Positions 30,126-38,294 of a stretch of DNA of 64,000 nucleotides are shown one piece after another; positions within the stretch are counted from its first letter, which is position 1; every line of letters starts with the position of its first letter. The stretch is from BRH-c25 sp035627615 (GTDB lineage: Bacteria > Bacillota > Clostridia > Lutisporales > Lutisporaceae). A program made the position numbers and the translations under genes. The notes beneath the pieces were generated by a model that saw nothing but the letters and a program-made list of their open reading frames with translations, was not told the origin of the DNA and made no database searches. The stretch covers positions 23,797 through 87,796 of the forward strand of contig DASPLL010000074.1 in assembly GCA_035627615.1 (NCBI GenBank), in the 5' to 3' direction.

Positions 30126-30725
30126 TTATCGGAAAGCTGAAGCAAAAGGTCCGGATATTTCTCTTATCCCTCCAACTAATGTCATGGGTATATCTCTTTC
30201 CTTTGCCAGTTCGATAAGAGTACTCTCATTGTTCGATTCCCGCAGGCCGATCAGATAATCGGAGCTACCTCCGACAAGCCTCAGGAGCTCCTCCGTCTTC
30301 CTGTCGTAGGAATGATCTTCTCCCAAAGCAACAGTCAGAACCGTCAGGCCATTTTCCTCCGCTTCCTTGAGAAGTTTTCCGATACGTGCATTTTCTTCCT
30401 CATAACTCATATTCTGAAGCTTCATGCCCAAAGAGCTGTAGCCTACTACGAACACTATTGATTTTATATCCTCCAACTCCGCAGCTTCTGCCTGAGGCAT
30501 GAAAAAGCTCCTGATCATTAATTGGTTTGAGATATCCCGTATTATATATGTATCGGTGCTTTGTCCTGCAGAGGTTATGACAATTGGTGCACTGGCTATT
30601 GGACGGGGCAGTCCGGGTAAAGTAAATATCTTGGTCCCGTTTCTGCTTCCCATTGACATATCAGTAAAAAAGATCATTGAAATAAGGGCTGCCAGGAGTA
30701 CAGCTCTAAAGATTTTCGGCTTCAT
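30126..30725 (-). CDS. DUF6305-like secreted protein
   Basis: A protein of about 200 residues with a Sec-type signal or anchor (KIFRAVLLAALISMIFFTD) and a Rossmann-like body (SAPIVITSAGQSTDTYI, SIVFVVGYSSLGM). I associate it with DUF6305, family of unknown function, from the LPRPIASAPIVITSAGQST stretch; this is recall, not a search. The ATG at 30725 has GAGGAT 7-9 nt upstream. An alternative ATG at 30749 overlaps the upstream stop. It is coupled to the kinase gene, suggesting a sensory accessory role. Confidence 0.6.
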   Translation of the reverse strand: MKPKIFRAVLLAALISMIFFTDMSMGSRNGTKIFTLPGLPRPIASAPIVITSAGQSTDTYIIRDISNQLMIRSFFMPQAEAAELEDIKSIVFVVGYSSLGMKLQNMSYEEENARIGKLLKEAEENGLTVLTVALGEDHSYDRKTEELLRLVGGSSDYLIGLRESNNESTLIELAKERDIPMTLVGGIREISGPFASAFR

Positions 30726-30745
30726 ATTTTGTATCCTCAATCCTT

Positions 30746-32380
30746 TCATTGTTCTATGTCTATATCCACAGCCTCCAGAGACTCAACTCCGGTCATGTGG
30801 GGCGTATATCCCTTCACAGACAACCGCGACGCCAATACTGGCATCGTATGTACCAGAGGTACGGATGGAGCATCATAATTCACTATCTCCTGCAGGCTTC
30901 TATAGAGACTCCTCCGGAAAACCATGTTGGTAGTCTGTCTTGCCTGTGCCAGAAGCTGATCGGCCTCTCTACTCTTATAGAAGGAGTAATTTCCGGCAAG
31001 TCCCGGTTTGGCATTCTCTGAAGCCAGCATAGTGTAAAGAAAATTGTCCGGATCGGCATAATCCCCTGTCCAGCCGATCAGAGCCATCTGATGCTCTCCA
31101 CTATGTATCTTGGAAAGATAGTCATCCCAGTTGAAAACCTTTATTTCTACATCTATATTGACCTTTTCCAGGTTCTCTTTTATGAACTGGGCTGCCTGCA
31201 TTGGTTTTGGGAAGTAGTCCCTGGTTGCATCCATCACCCACAGAGTTGTTTTTAAACCACTGGCAAATCCCGCAGCTTTCAGCAGCTGCTTTGATTTTTC
31301 AATATCATATTCGTATGGCTCAAGATTCTCGTTATATCCCCAAAGGTAAGGCGGTATAAATGTGTTCGCAGGCTTTGCCATATTATCAAACACATCATTG
31401 ATGAGCTTTTCCTTGTCAATGGCATGGTTGATTGCAACCCTTACCTCCCGTTTGTTAAAGGGATATTTTTCATTGTTCATGGCAATATAGCCCACATTAA
31501 AGCTTGGTCTCATGTGCAGGTACAGATTGGAATCATACTTGATACCGGCAATATCCTCCGGGCTGAGATGATCTGCAATATGTATGGAGCCCTGCCTCAA
31601 TTCCTCCAGTCTGTCCTTGCTTGAAGGTATGACCCTGAATTCCACTTCATTAAGCTTGGCGGTTTCTCTCCAATACCTGTCGTTACGCACAAGTACTATG
31701 CTCTTTTTGGCTTCCCAGCTTTTCAGCATAAAAGGGCCTGTTCCGACCGGATGCTTATACAAATCATCCTTATATTTTATAATGGCTTCCGGACTTGCTA
31801 TGCCGAATGCCGGCATGGCCAATGCATTTAGAAACGGTGCATAGGGCTTGTTCAATTTTATTGCCACAGAATACTCGGATACTGCCGTCACGCTGCTCAC
31901 ATATCCGGGAAATCCGCCGAAAACACTATTCCAATAGTAGAATGGGCCATCATGATACTCATTATTTATGTACATCCAGCGATGAAAGTTAAAGACAACA
32001 GCATCGGCATTAAGAACTGTGCCATCGTGAAATCTGATGCCCTCACGCAGCTTGAATATCCACGTCAGTCCATCCTCGCTTGACTTCCAGCTTTCTGACA
32101 GGCAGGGGATAATCTGATCCCCCTCCTTTTCACACTTTACCAGGGTTTCCAGTATATTTACCGTTACCTTAAAGGAACCCATTTCATTAGTACACGCAGG
32201 ATCCAGTGTGACTGAATCGTTAGCCCGTCCTATCACCAGCCTTTTTGTTGTATTGTATGAGCTGGCTTCTTTTTGGAAATTCCATTCTCTGCCTGTTATT
32301 CCATTTGCAGAGCTTAACATGACAGCGGCAATAACTATAAATATAAAAAATACTGTATATAATTTATACCTCTTAGTCAT
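30746..32380 (-). CDS. Family 5 extracellular solute-binding protein without a transporter
   Basis: A 544-residue SBP_bac_5 protein (oligopeptide/nickel-type). The mature body shows ITLDP-like SVTLDPACTNE, then SWKSSEDGLTWIFKLREGI and the VRVAINHAIDKEKLI segment. The N-terminus is a hydrophobic helix (VFFIFIVIAAVMLSSANG) with no lipobox Cys, unlike transport-associated homologues. The ATG at 32380 with GGGGGGTGGAG upstream is chosen over a TTG at 32395. No permease or ATPase for it is encoded nearby; it is coupled to the DUF6305-like and kinase genes. Confidence 0.85.
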   Translation of the reverse strand: MTKRYKLYTVFFIFIVIAAVMLSSANGITGREWNFQKEASSYNTTKRLVIGRANDSVTLDPACTNEMGSFKVTVNILETLVKCEKEGDQIIPCLSESWKSSEDGLTWIFKLREGIRFHDGTVLNADAVVFNFHRWMYINNEYHDGPFYYWNSVFGGFPGYVSSVTAVSEYSVAIKLNKPYAPFLNALAMPAFGIASPEAIIKYKDDLYKHPVGTGPFMLKSWEAKKSIVLVRNDRYWRETAKLNEVEFRVIPSSKDRLEELRQGSIHIADHLSPEDIAGIKYDSNLYLHMRPSFNVGYIAMNNEKYPFNKREVRVAINHAIDKEKLINDVFDNMAKPANTFIPPYLWGYNENLEPYEYDIEKSKQLLKAAGFASGLKTTLWVMDATRDYFPKPMQAAQFIKENLEKVNIDVEIKVFNWDDYLSKIHSGEHQMALIGWTGDYADPDNFLYTMLASENAKPGLAGNYSFYKSREADQLLAQARQTTNMVFRRSLYRSLQEIVNYDAPSVPLVHTMPVLASRLSVKGYTPHMTGVESLEAVDIDIEQ

Positions 32381-32421
32381 GTCTCCACCCCCCAAATCTC
32401 TTCTGCATGTCCATTAATATG

Positions 32422-32450
32422 ATTTTAGCCTAAAACCCTGAAAAAATCAA
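32422..32450 (-). promoter_or_regulatory. Promoter of the solute-binding/two-component operon
   Basis: On the minus strand TTGATT (32445-32450), 17 bp, then TAAAAT (32422-32427). The -35 lies within the right arm of the thrS terminator. The predicted start is about 35 bp before the binding-protein ATG. Confidence 0.65.
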
Positions 32451-32494
32451 AGGCAGATAATAATATCACAATGGAATATTTTATCTGCCCTTTT
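32449..32494 (-). terminator. Terminator downstream of thrS
   Basis: AAAGGCAGATAA and TTATCTGCCCTTT form a long stem (one bulge) around an AT-rich loop. It is followed by a T-rich run on either strand, so it may act in both directions. Confidence 0.8.
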
Positions 32495-32510
32495 TCATTT
32501 AAAATATTTC

Positions 32511-34421
32511 TTATTTGCTTATTCTGTTATTTATCTCATTAGTGATCTGAGCCAGGAAATCCTCTACCTTCATTACTCCCTTATCCCCATCTTTCCTGTC
32601 TCTGACTGCCACTGAATCCTCTTCCATTTCCTTATCTCCGACAACAAGCATATAAGGTATCTTCTGAAGCTGTGCTTCTCTTATCTTATATCCTACCTTT
32701 TCGTTTCTAAGGTCTGCTTCAGCGCGGATCTCAAGCTTTTCAAACTTTTCCCTGAGCTTTACCGCATAATCCTGCTGCTTTTCCGATATAGGAAGTATCA
32801 TTACCTGTACCGGAGCAAGCCAAACCGGAAATGCACCTGCATAATGCTCCGTAAGTATCGCTATGAACCTTTCTATACTACCGAAAATGACCCTGTGTAT
32901 CATCGCCGGCCTGTGCTTTTCGCCATCAGGACCCACATATGTGAGGTCAAACCTCTCCGGCATCTGCATATCAAGCTGGATGGTGCCGCACTGCCACGTA
33001 CGTCCGATACTGTCCTTCAGGTGGAAGTCGATTTTAGGTCCGTAGAAAGCACCGTCACCCTCGTTTATCTTATAAGGCTTGCCCAGTGAATCCAGTGCAT
33101 CTCTCAATGCCTCCGTTGCCATATCCCATGACTCAATTGTCCCTATGAATTTTTCCGGCCTTGTGGAAAGTTCCATATGATACTGGAAGCCGAACAGACT
33201 GTAGAAGGAATCGATCATCTTAGCGACGCCTATGATTTCTTCCTTTATCTGTGACGGCATCATGAATATGTGTGCATCATCCTGTGTAAAGCATCTTACA
33301 CGCATAAGACCGTGTAAGGCTCCTGCCAGCTCGTGTCTGTGAACAAGTCCCAGTTCTCCCATTCTTATTGGAAGCTCTCTGTAGCTATGCATCTGTCTGG
33401 CATACATGAGCATACCGCCTGGACAATTCATGGGTTTTACTGCATAATCACTATCATCTATTTTAGTAAAGTACATGTTTTCCTTATACTTATCCCAATG
33501 ACCGGACCTGTGCCATAGTTCTTCATTCAATATAACCGGAGTTTTGACCTCCAGATATCCGTTCTTCCTGTGTTCTTTTCTCCAGAAATCCTCCAGAACA
33601 TTTCTCAGGATCATCCCCTTGGGATGGAAAAACGGAAAGCCCGGGCCCTCTTCAAGGATACTGAACAGGTCAAGCTCTCTTCCGAGTTTTCTGTGATCTC
33701 TCTTTTTTGCTTCCTCCAGCATATTAAGATATTCATCCAGCTGACTTTTCTTCACAAAGGCAGTACCGTAGATCCTTTGCAGCATCTTGTTCTTCTCGCT
33801 GCCTCTCCAGTATGCTCCTGCCACATTCAGAAGCTTAAGCGCCTTTGCTTTTCCTGTCGATGGAGCATGCGGTCCTGCACACAGATCAACAAATTCTCCC
33901 TGTTTGTAGAAGGATATTACAGCATCCTCAGGAAGGTCATTTATCAGCTCGACCTTATAGCTTTCGCCAAGCCCGCTCATCATCTCAAGGGCTTCCTTTC
34001 TCGGAAGCTCAAATCTTTCAAGCTTCAAGTCCTCTTTTACGATCTTCTCCATTTCTTTCTCTATAGCGGCAAGATCCTCTTCGGAGATTGATTTATCAGA
34101 ATCTATATCGTAATAGAAGCCTGAGTCAATAGCCGGACCTATTGCAAGCTTTACTCCGGGATAAAGCCTCTTTACAGCCTGGGCAAGTATATGGGAGGAA
34201 GTATGTCTTAAAGCCCATTTCCCCTCATCATCATCAAAAGTCAGGATCTCCAGACTGCTATCCTCATTTACAGGTGTGCTCAAATCAACTACATGGCCGT
34301 TCAGCTTTGCTGCCATAGCAGCTTTCAAAAGCCCGCTTCCGATAGAGGCAACAATCTCTTCAATTGTAGTGCCTTTTTGATATTCCTTAACCGAACCGTC
34401 CTTTAGAGTTACTTTCATCAT
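32511..34421 (-). CDS. thrS: Threonyl-tRNA synthetase
   Basis: A 636-residue class II synthetase. The N-terminal TGS domain (1-62), the editing domain (HTSSHILAQAVKRL; zinc and tRNA motif region), the catalytic core (MNCPGGMLMY; motif 2 RMGELGLVHRHE; DDAHIFM) and the anticodon domain (VQVMILPIS) are all visible. Expression is set by a T-box leader. Gene order ytxC-DUF445-thrS is near that of Bacillus. Confidence 0.98.
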   Translation of the reverse strand: MMKVTLKDGSVKEYQKGTTIEEIVASIGSGLLKAAMAAKLNGHVVDLSTPVNEDSSLEILTFDDDEGKWALRHTSSHILAQAVKRLYPGVKLAIGPAIDSGFYYDIDSDKSISEEDLAAIEKEMEKIVKEDLKLERFELPRKEALEMMSGLGESYKVELINDLPEDAVISFYKQGEFVDLCAGPHAPSTGKAKALKLLNVAGAYWRGSEKNKMLQRIYGTAFVKKSQLDEYLNMLEEAKKRDHRKLGRELDLFSILEEGPGFPFFHPKGMILRNVLEDFWRKEHRKNGYLEVKTPVILNEELWHRSGHWDKYKENMYFTKIDDSDYAVKPMNCPGGMLMYARQMHSYRELPIRMGELGLVHRHELAGALHGLMRVRCFTQDDAHIFMMPSQIKEEIIGVAKMIDSFYSLFGFQYHMELSTRPEKFIGTIESWDMATEALRDALDSLGKPYKINEGDGAFYGPKIDFHLKDSIGRTWQCGTIQLDMQMPERFDLTYVGPDGEKHRPAMIHRVIFGSIERFIAILTEHYAGAFPVWLAPVQVMILPISEKQQDYAVKLREKFEKLEIRAEADLRNEKVGYKIREAQLQKIPYMLVVGDKEMEEDSVAVRDRKDGDKGVMKVEDFLAQITNEINNRISK

Positions 34422-34478
34422 ATATTCCTCCTCGCTTTTATTTTGAAATCCTTCATAACACTGTATTTTTTGTAATGC

Positions 34479-34710
34479 AAAAACAAAAACTCCCGCCCCG
34501 AAAGGGGCGGGAGATGCTCCCGCGGTTCCACCCTGATTTGGACTCTTGATTATAACGTAATCAACGACCCGGCTTAATAAAGCCTAAGCTATTTCAGCCT
34601 GCTGCTCAGAGGTGGTTTTCAAACAAACTTCCAAGGAATGTTCCCAGCCTATGGCACTCCCTCTCTTGTGAAAGAATTTGTATTACTCGTCCTCATCACT
34701 GCAATTAAAC
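34479..34710 (-). promoter_or_regulatory. Threonine T-box riboswitch upstream of thrS
   Basis: The T-box core AGGGTGGAACCGCG (minus strand, about 34520-34533) is exact. It lies just before a strong terminator (CTCCCGCCCC / GGGGCGGGAG, 34490-34513, then T-rich tract). Stem I spans about 34600-34705 with AGTA and GAAA-ACC loop features. Two adjacent ACC triplets lie at the specifier position, both Thr codons, which fits the gene downstream. Confidence 0.95.
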
Positions 34711-34727
34711 ACTATTATTTCCTTAAA

Positions 34728-34756
34728 ATTATACATTATTCATTATGGCAAGTCAA
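34728..34756 (-). promoter_or_regulatory. Sigma-A promoter of thrS
   Basis: TTGACT (34751-34756), 17 bp, TATAAT (34728-34733) on the minus strand. The promoter overlaps the last bases before the DUF445 gene stop, so thrS starts its own transcript within the preceding gene's end. Confidence 0.8.
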
Positions 34757-35353
34757 TTACATAATTCTTACTATAACGGCCTGAAGCAATCCGATTATTC
34801 CGCCAAGAAGCCCTCCAAGCAGTTCGATATACTTCAATTCCCTTGAAGTCAGGCTGAGTATCAGCTTCTCCATGTTCTCAAGCTCAAGCTCATCAATCTT
34901 CTCTTCCACCATCTCGCCTATTTTGATTTTATGTAAGGTATTGTTTATTATACCATCAATGGAGCTGTCAAGAATAGTCATGGCGTCTTTGTTTATCTGC
35001 TCTTCAAAATAATCAATGATCTTGCTCTTTATTGAAAACGGAATGATGGAAGGAATTTTATAATCAATTACCTTGAGCAATTTTTCTTTTATTATACATA
35101 TGACTTCCTGCTTGTTTTCTTCAGTTACCAGTCTGTCAAAAATCTCATTGATAGAAATAAGCTCTTTCTCCACAACCTCTCCGATACTCTTGGATATATC
35201 ATGTCTCCTTTTGGGTATAAGCCCCTGTATTGTTATATTCAGAATGGGTATCCTAAAGGGTCTTATCGGTCTGAAAAGCATTTTGATTGCAAGTACATTT
35301 GTAAGCCAGCCAATGATTGCTCCTACAATTACAAGAAAAATAGCCTCATACAT
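34757..35353 (-). CDS. DUF445 family membrane protein
   Basis: A 198-residue protein with a transmembrane helix at each end (AIFLVIVGAIIGWLTNVLAI; LLGGLLGGIIGLLQAVIV) and a helical cytoplasmic middle. The TNVLAIKMLFRP motif is the DUF445/YheB signature. It lies between ytxC and thrS; a link to sporulation is possible by position only. Confidence 0.85.
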   Translation of the reverse strand: MYEAIFLVIVGAIIGWLTNVLAIKMLFRPIRPFRIPILNITIQGLIPKRRHDISKSIGEVVEKELISINEIFDRLVTEENKQEVICIIKEKLLKVIDYKIPSIIPFSIKSKIIDYFEEQINKDAMTILDSSIDGIINNTLHKIKIGEMVEEKIDELELENMEKLILSLTSRELKYIELLGGLLGGIIGLLQAVIVRIM

Positions 35354-35405
35354 TCAACTGTCCCCCGATTGTCATTTGTTTAATACATTATAGCATATTT
35401 GTCAA

Positions 35406-36329
35406 TTACAGACTATAATTGTTTGTTTCCTTACTCTCCACCTTACTGCCGCATAATTCACGGTCACTGCATATTGTAATTCTTTCAGTAAATACATTCA
35501 TAATTGTCTGGATCAATTCTTTGTTCTTAAAGCTTTCAATATCATGGATATTTATCCGTTTCGGTGAAATCGTTATCAGGGTACTGATTAAAAGGTCATC
35601 GTAGTTGATGGTTTCATCCAGCATCTCTGACCTCAGCTCGTCAAAATACTCACTGCTTATACGGTTTCCATTTTCATCGCATATTAAATATCTTCCATCT
35701 TTGGATTGAAACAGGTGTACGATTTCTATCTTGCATTCCTGTATTTCAACAAAATACCTGAGAAGCTTGATAAATTCATTATATTCCCTTTCAGCCACAA
35801 AAATCTCCAAAGCCCTTTCGATTGTCTCGTTCAACTCGTTTATATACAAATTAAGTCTGAAATTGATAAAACCTTCTATATTAAACTCATTCTCTGCATC
35901 CAGATATTCAAGTATGCTTCTCATGATCCTGTTTCTTCTGGTTGCCCTGTAAAAGCCCTCAGGCTGCGGCTGCCTCTCATCCCTTAACAGCTTGCATGCA
36001 TTGTCCATAACACTTGCTCTTTCCCGGTCATTCAGGTAAAAGAAGTTGGCTTTGGCGATTTTTCTAAGGAGCCTCATCTCATAATGCTCGATTATTACTT
36101 CTGTCAGAGCCTTAGACAATATAATCTTGAATTCTTCATTAGATTTTTTTTCAGTAATTCTGGTAAGAAGATTATCCTTTATACCACAGCTTATAAAAAA
36201 CGCGTTGTTTACATAGTAGTCCTCATAAACAATGTCAATGCCATTCTTTCTAGCTTCATCAAAATGTCTGTATATATCAGCCTTGATTATCTCAGCATGT
36301 TCATATTCACCTATAGCTACAAGAAACAT
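35406..36329 (-). CDS. ytxC: Putative sporulation protein YtxC
   Basis: A 307-residue cytoplasmic helical protein. Length, the segment LYINELNETIERALEIFVAEREY and its place just upstream of thrS (with one gene between) agree with YtxC, a mother-cell sporulation protein of Bacillus with unknown activity. Position carries much of the call. Confidence 0.8.
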   Translation of the reverse strand: MFLVAIGEYEHAEIIKADIYRHFDEARKNGIDIVYEDYYVNNAFFISCGIKDNLLTRITEKKSNEEFKIILSKALTEVIIEHYEMRLLRKIAKANFFYLNDRERASVMDNACKLLRDERQPQPEGFYRATRRNRIMRSILEYLDAENEFNIEGFINFRLNLYINELNETIERALEIFVAEREYNEFIKLLRYFVEIQECKIEIVHLFQSKDGRYLICDENGNRISSEYFDELRSEMLDETINYDDLLISTLITISPKRINIHDIESFKNKELIQTIMNVFTERITICSDRELCGSKVESKETNNYSL

Positions 36330-36426
36330 TTGTCCAACTCCTTTCTTTATCGGATACTGCTTGAAACCTCATATAAATGAAGGCATCCAATAAAATTTAA
36401 GAAATTAAATAAGAATGGTCTTTCAC

Positions 36427-36456
36427 ATATAACACGATAATTGTATAGTGTTATAT
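36427..36456. repeat. Short inverted repeat upstream of ytxC
   Basis: Perfect 9-bp arms ATATAACAC / GTGTTATAT flank a 12-bp spacer. It sits in the 257-bp gap between ytxC and the DUF6873-like gene. It has no U-tract and could be an operator. Nothing else is evident in that gap. Confidence 0.5.
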
Positions 36457-36586
36457 TTAGTATTTGCGCAAATATTTCTTGTATTCAAAGCCATTTGGCA
36501 GGTAATGCTTTATAAAATGTGACTGTGGCTCACTTTTTTATTCTGTTGTTGTTATCTAAATACACGGTTTGTAAATGTTTCAAATT

Positions 36587-37339
36587 TTAATGACATTTTA
36601 ATGGAATGATCGATCCGTAATCCACCGGTCTTTTCTCACACAAGGCTGTTGATTCAAAACCTTTTCTGCTCAAATATTCCTTTAACCTGTTGCTGTCTTC
36701 CATGCTTTCCATGCTCCCTGTGAAAGCGATCTGATTTTTTGACAATAAACCGCTTGAGCCTCCGATGAATCCGTAATTCAGCCCTTCCAGGTCAATTCCT
36801 CCCGGTTTGATCAAAAGGCTTTCTATCCCGTATTTTTCTGCTGTTATCGAAATTTTCCTGTCCGAGGTGATTAACGTCCTGCTGTCGAGTATACATACAG
36901 AGCATTTGGTATAACCCTGACTGACATTTATTAGGGTTGCATTTTCCTTTTCCAGCATTCTTACTACTTCAGCATCAGTGTATTTGACATTATGAAAAAC
37001 CAAATTTCCCATTCTCAATACATTATATGCGATATTGCCTGGATAGTTTCTAACCAGCCAAGTTGCACCCTTTGTCACTGCAAATCCTTTTTTTTCAAGC
37101 CTCGGCGCCATTTGATCATATACATTCGGGGCCAGTACTATTCTGTCTTCGCCCATATGCAGCATAAGCATGTCCGGATGTCCGTCGACTGCTTCATATA
37201 GCTCTTTACATTTAACAGTCTTGATACATTCGATTCCCATTGTATTAAGCTTGTCTAAAATTGCAGGATTCATCCTGTAATCCACAACCGCAAGACTTAC
37301 CCTACCCTCGGGAATAAACGGTGTACCTATAAAACTCAT
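36587..37339 (-). CDS. DUF6873-like GME-fold protein
   Basis: A 250-residue protein. The start at 37339 follows a GAGGAG at the proper distance, and MSFIGTPFIPEGRVSL begins the conserved region; the longer frame passes through the tRNA operon terminator and a repeat, so it is not used. I associate it from memory with the GME (guanidino-modifying enzyme) fold family DUF6873. Possible catalytic residues (Cys near CSVC and the C-terminal Cys-His) are visible but not assigned. Substrate unknown. Confidence 0.65.
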   Translation of the reverse strand: MSFIGTPFIPEGRVSLAVVDYRMNPAILDKLNTMGIECIKTVKCKELYEAVDGHPDMLMLHMGEDRIVLAPNVYDQMAPRLEKKGFAVTKGATWLVRNYPGNIAYNVLRMGNLVFHNVKYTDAEVVRMLEKENATLINVSQGYTKCSVCILDSRTLITSDRKISITAEKYGIESLLIKPGGIDLEGLNYGFIGGSSGLLSKNQIAFTGSMESMEDSNRLKEYLSRKGFESTALCEKRPVDYGSIIPLKCH

Positions 37340-37400
37340 ATGTACATTCTCCTCTATTGTATTTACTAAACCTTTGCATATAATGTTTACTTCAAAGCTC

Positions 37401-37428
37401 CGCAACCCGAAACGCGAAACGCGCAACA
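37401..37428. repeat. Heptamer array (CGCAACC / CGAAACG)
   Basis: Four tandem heptamers: CGCAACC, CGAAACG, CGAAACG, CGCAACA. It lies between the DUF6873-like gene start and the tRNA operon terminator. It is a degenerate member of the dispersed heptamer family. Confidence 0.75.
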
Positions 37429-37475
37429 GGACCCCTTTGCTACCCTCAAGTATATATTTACAAAAAACAAAAAAA

Positions 37476-37493
37476 CTTATTGTATCCAATAAG
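37476..37493 (-). terminator. Terminator of the tRNA operon
   Basis: CTTATTG, loop GATA, CAATAAG forms a 7-bp stem. It is followed on the minus strand by T7 and a further T run. It lies 16 bp beyond tRNA-Cys. Confidence 0.9.
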
Positions 37494-37508
37494 CTGATAT
37501 TACATATA

Positions 37509-37583
37509 TGGAGGCGACACCCGGATTTGAACCGGGGAGTAAAGGATTTGCAGTCCTCTGCCTTACCACTTGGCTATGTCGCC
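37509..37583 (-). tRNA. tRNA-Cys (GCA)
   Basis: A full cloverleaf with 7-bp acceptor, anticodon GCA in the CTGCAAA loop, TTCAAATC T-loop and encoded CCA at 37509-37511. It is the last gene of the tRNA operon. Confidence 0.97.
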
Positions 37584-37596
37584 GTATAAACAATTA

Positions 37597-37671
37597 TGGA
37601 GCGGGTTACGAGATTCGAACTCGCGACTTTCACCTTGGCAAGGTGACACTCTACCACTGAGTTAAACCCGC
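37597..37671 (-). tRNA. tRNA-Gly (GCC)
   Basis: A full cloverleaf with GCGGGTT acceptor, anticodon GCC in TTGCCAA, TTCGAATC T-loop and encoded CCA at 37597-37599. Confidence 0.97.
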
Positions 37672-37679
37672 ATTTTTAG

Positions 37680-37756
<77 letters not shown>

Positions 37757-37763
37757 GGTAAGA

Positions 37764-37840
37764 TGGCGACCCAGAACGGGCTCGAACCGTCGACCTCCAG
37801 CGTGACAGGCTGGCATTCTAACCAACTGAACTACTGGGCC
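37764..37840 (-). tRNA. tRNA-Asp (GTC)
   Basis: A full cloverleaf with GGCCCAG acceptor, anticodon GTC in CTGTCAC, TTCGAGCC T-loop, discriminator G and encoded CCA at 37764-37766. Confidence 0.97.
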
Positions 37841-37863
37841 ATCTTTTAATTATTACAAGTTTC

Positions 37864-37931
37864 TCCTTTATGCTACGCTTCACCGCTCTGCTCGTTTAGT
37901 GCCTCCGCGGTGCTGCGGCGTAAATTAAGGA
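37864..37931. repeat. Imperfect inverted repeat in the tRNA operon (first of two)
   Basis: The left arm (about 37864-37886) pairs imperfectly with the right arm (37907-37931): TCCTT and CACCGC are matched by GCGGTG and AAGGA, with TATGCTACGC opposite GGCGTAAA. It lies between tRNA-Asp and tRNA-Val and would be part of the primary transcript. Confidence 0.6.
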
Positions 37932-37940
37932 ATGTTGGTC

Positions 37941-37991
37941 TTTTTACTCCGTGCTACGCAGGTCAATTGCCTACGAAGTACTATGTAAAAA
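37941..37991. repeat. Imperfect inverted repeat in the tRNA operon (second of two)
   Basis: Left arm 37941-37962 (TTTTTAC, GTGCTACGCAGG) pairs with right arm 37970-37991 (CCTACGAAGTAC, GTAAAAA) over about 22 positions with several mismatches. The loop is TCAATTG. The GCTACGC core is shared with the first repeat. Confidence 0.65.
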
Positions 37992-37993
37992 GT

Positions 37994-38069
37994 TGGTGGG
38001 GACAATAGGGCTCGAACCTATGACCCTCTGCTTGTAAGGCAGATGCTCTCCCAGCTGAGCTATGCCCCC
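37994..38069 (-). tRNA. tRNA-Val (TAC)
   Basis: A full cloverleaf with GGGGGCA acceptor (one G-U pair), anticodon TAC in CTTACAA, TTCGAGCC T-loop and encoded CCA at 37994-37996. It is the first tRNA after the promoter. Confidence 0.97.
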
Positions 38070-38090
38070 GCTGAAACTTGCGACTTACTT

Positions 38091-38119
38091 AGTATAACTT
38101 ATAGGCAGTTTAAAGTCAA
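38091..38119 (-). promoter_or_regulatory. Promoter of the Val-Asp-Phe-Gly-Cys tRNA operon
   Basis: TTGACT (38114-38119), 17 bp, TATACT (38091-38096) on the minus strand. The expected start is about 15 bp before tRNA-Val. The remaining gap up to hslO (38120-38294) is AT-rich with nothing recognised. Confidence 0.85.
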
Positions 38120-38294
38120 AACTCGAATTTTTATGTTTCTCACATTTATCATTTTATTGCACAGGTTTTCTTTTAAAAGCTTTGGTATACTACATTATAT
38201 ACTAATATAAATTTCACAGAAGCTGTATTATATATTAAGTTTATACTTGTTTTCTATTTTTATACAATGAAAATAGCTTATTGCCTATTCTTGC

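Noticed and set aside
37340..37489. N-terminal extension of the GME-fold-like protein
   Set aside because: It crosses the tRNA operon terminator and a heptamer array. A good ribosome binding site precedes 37339.
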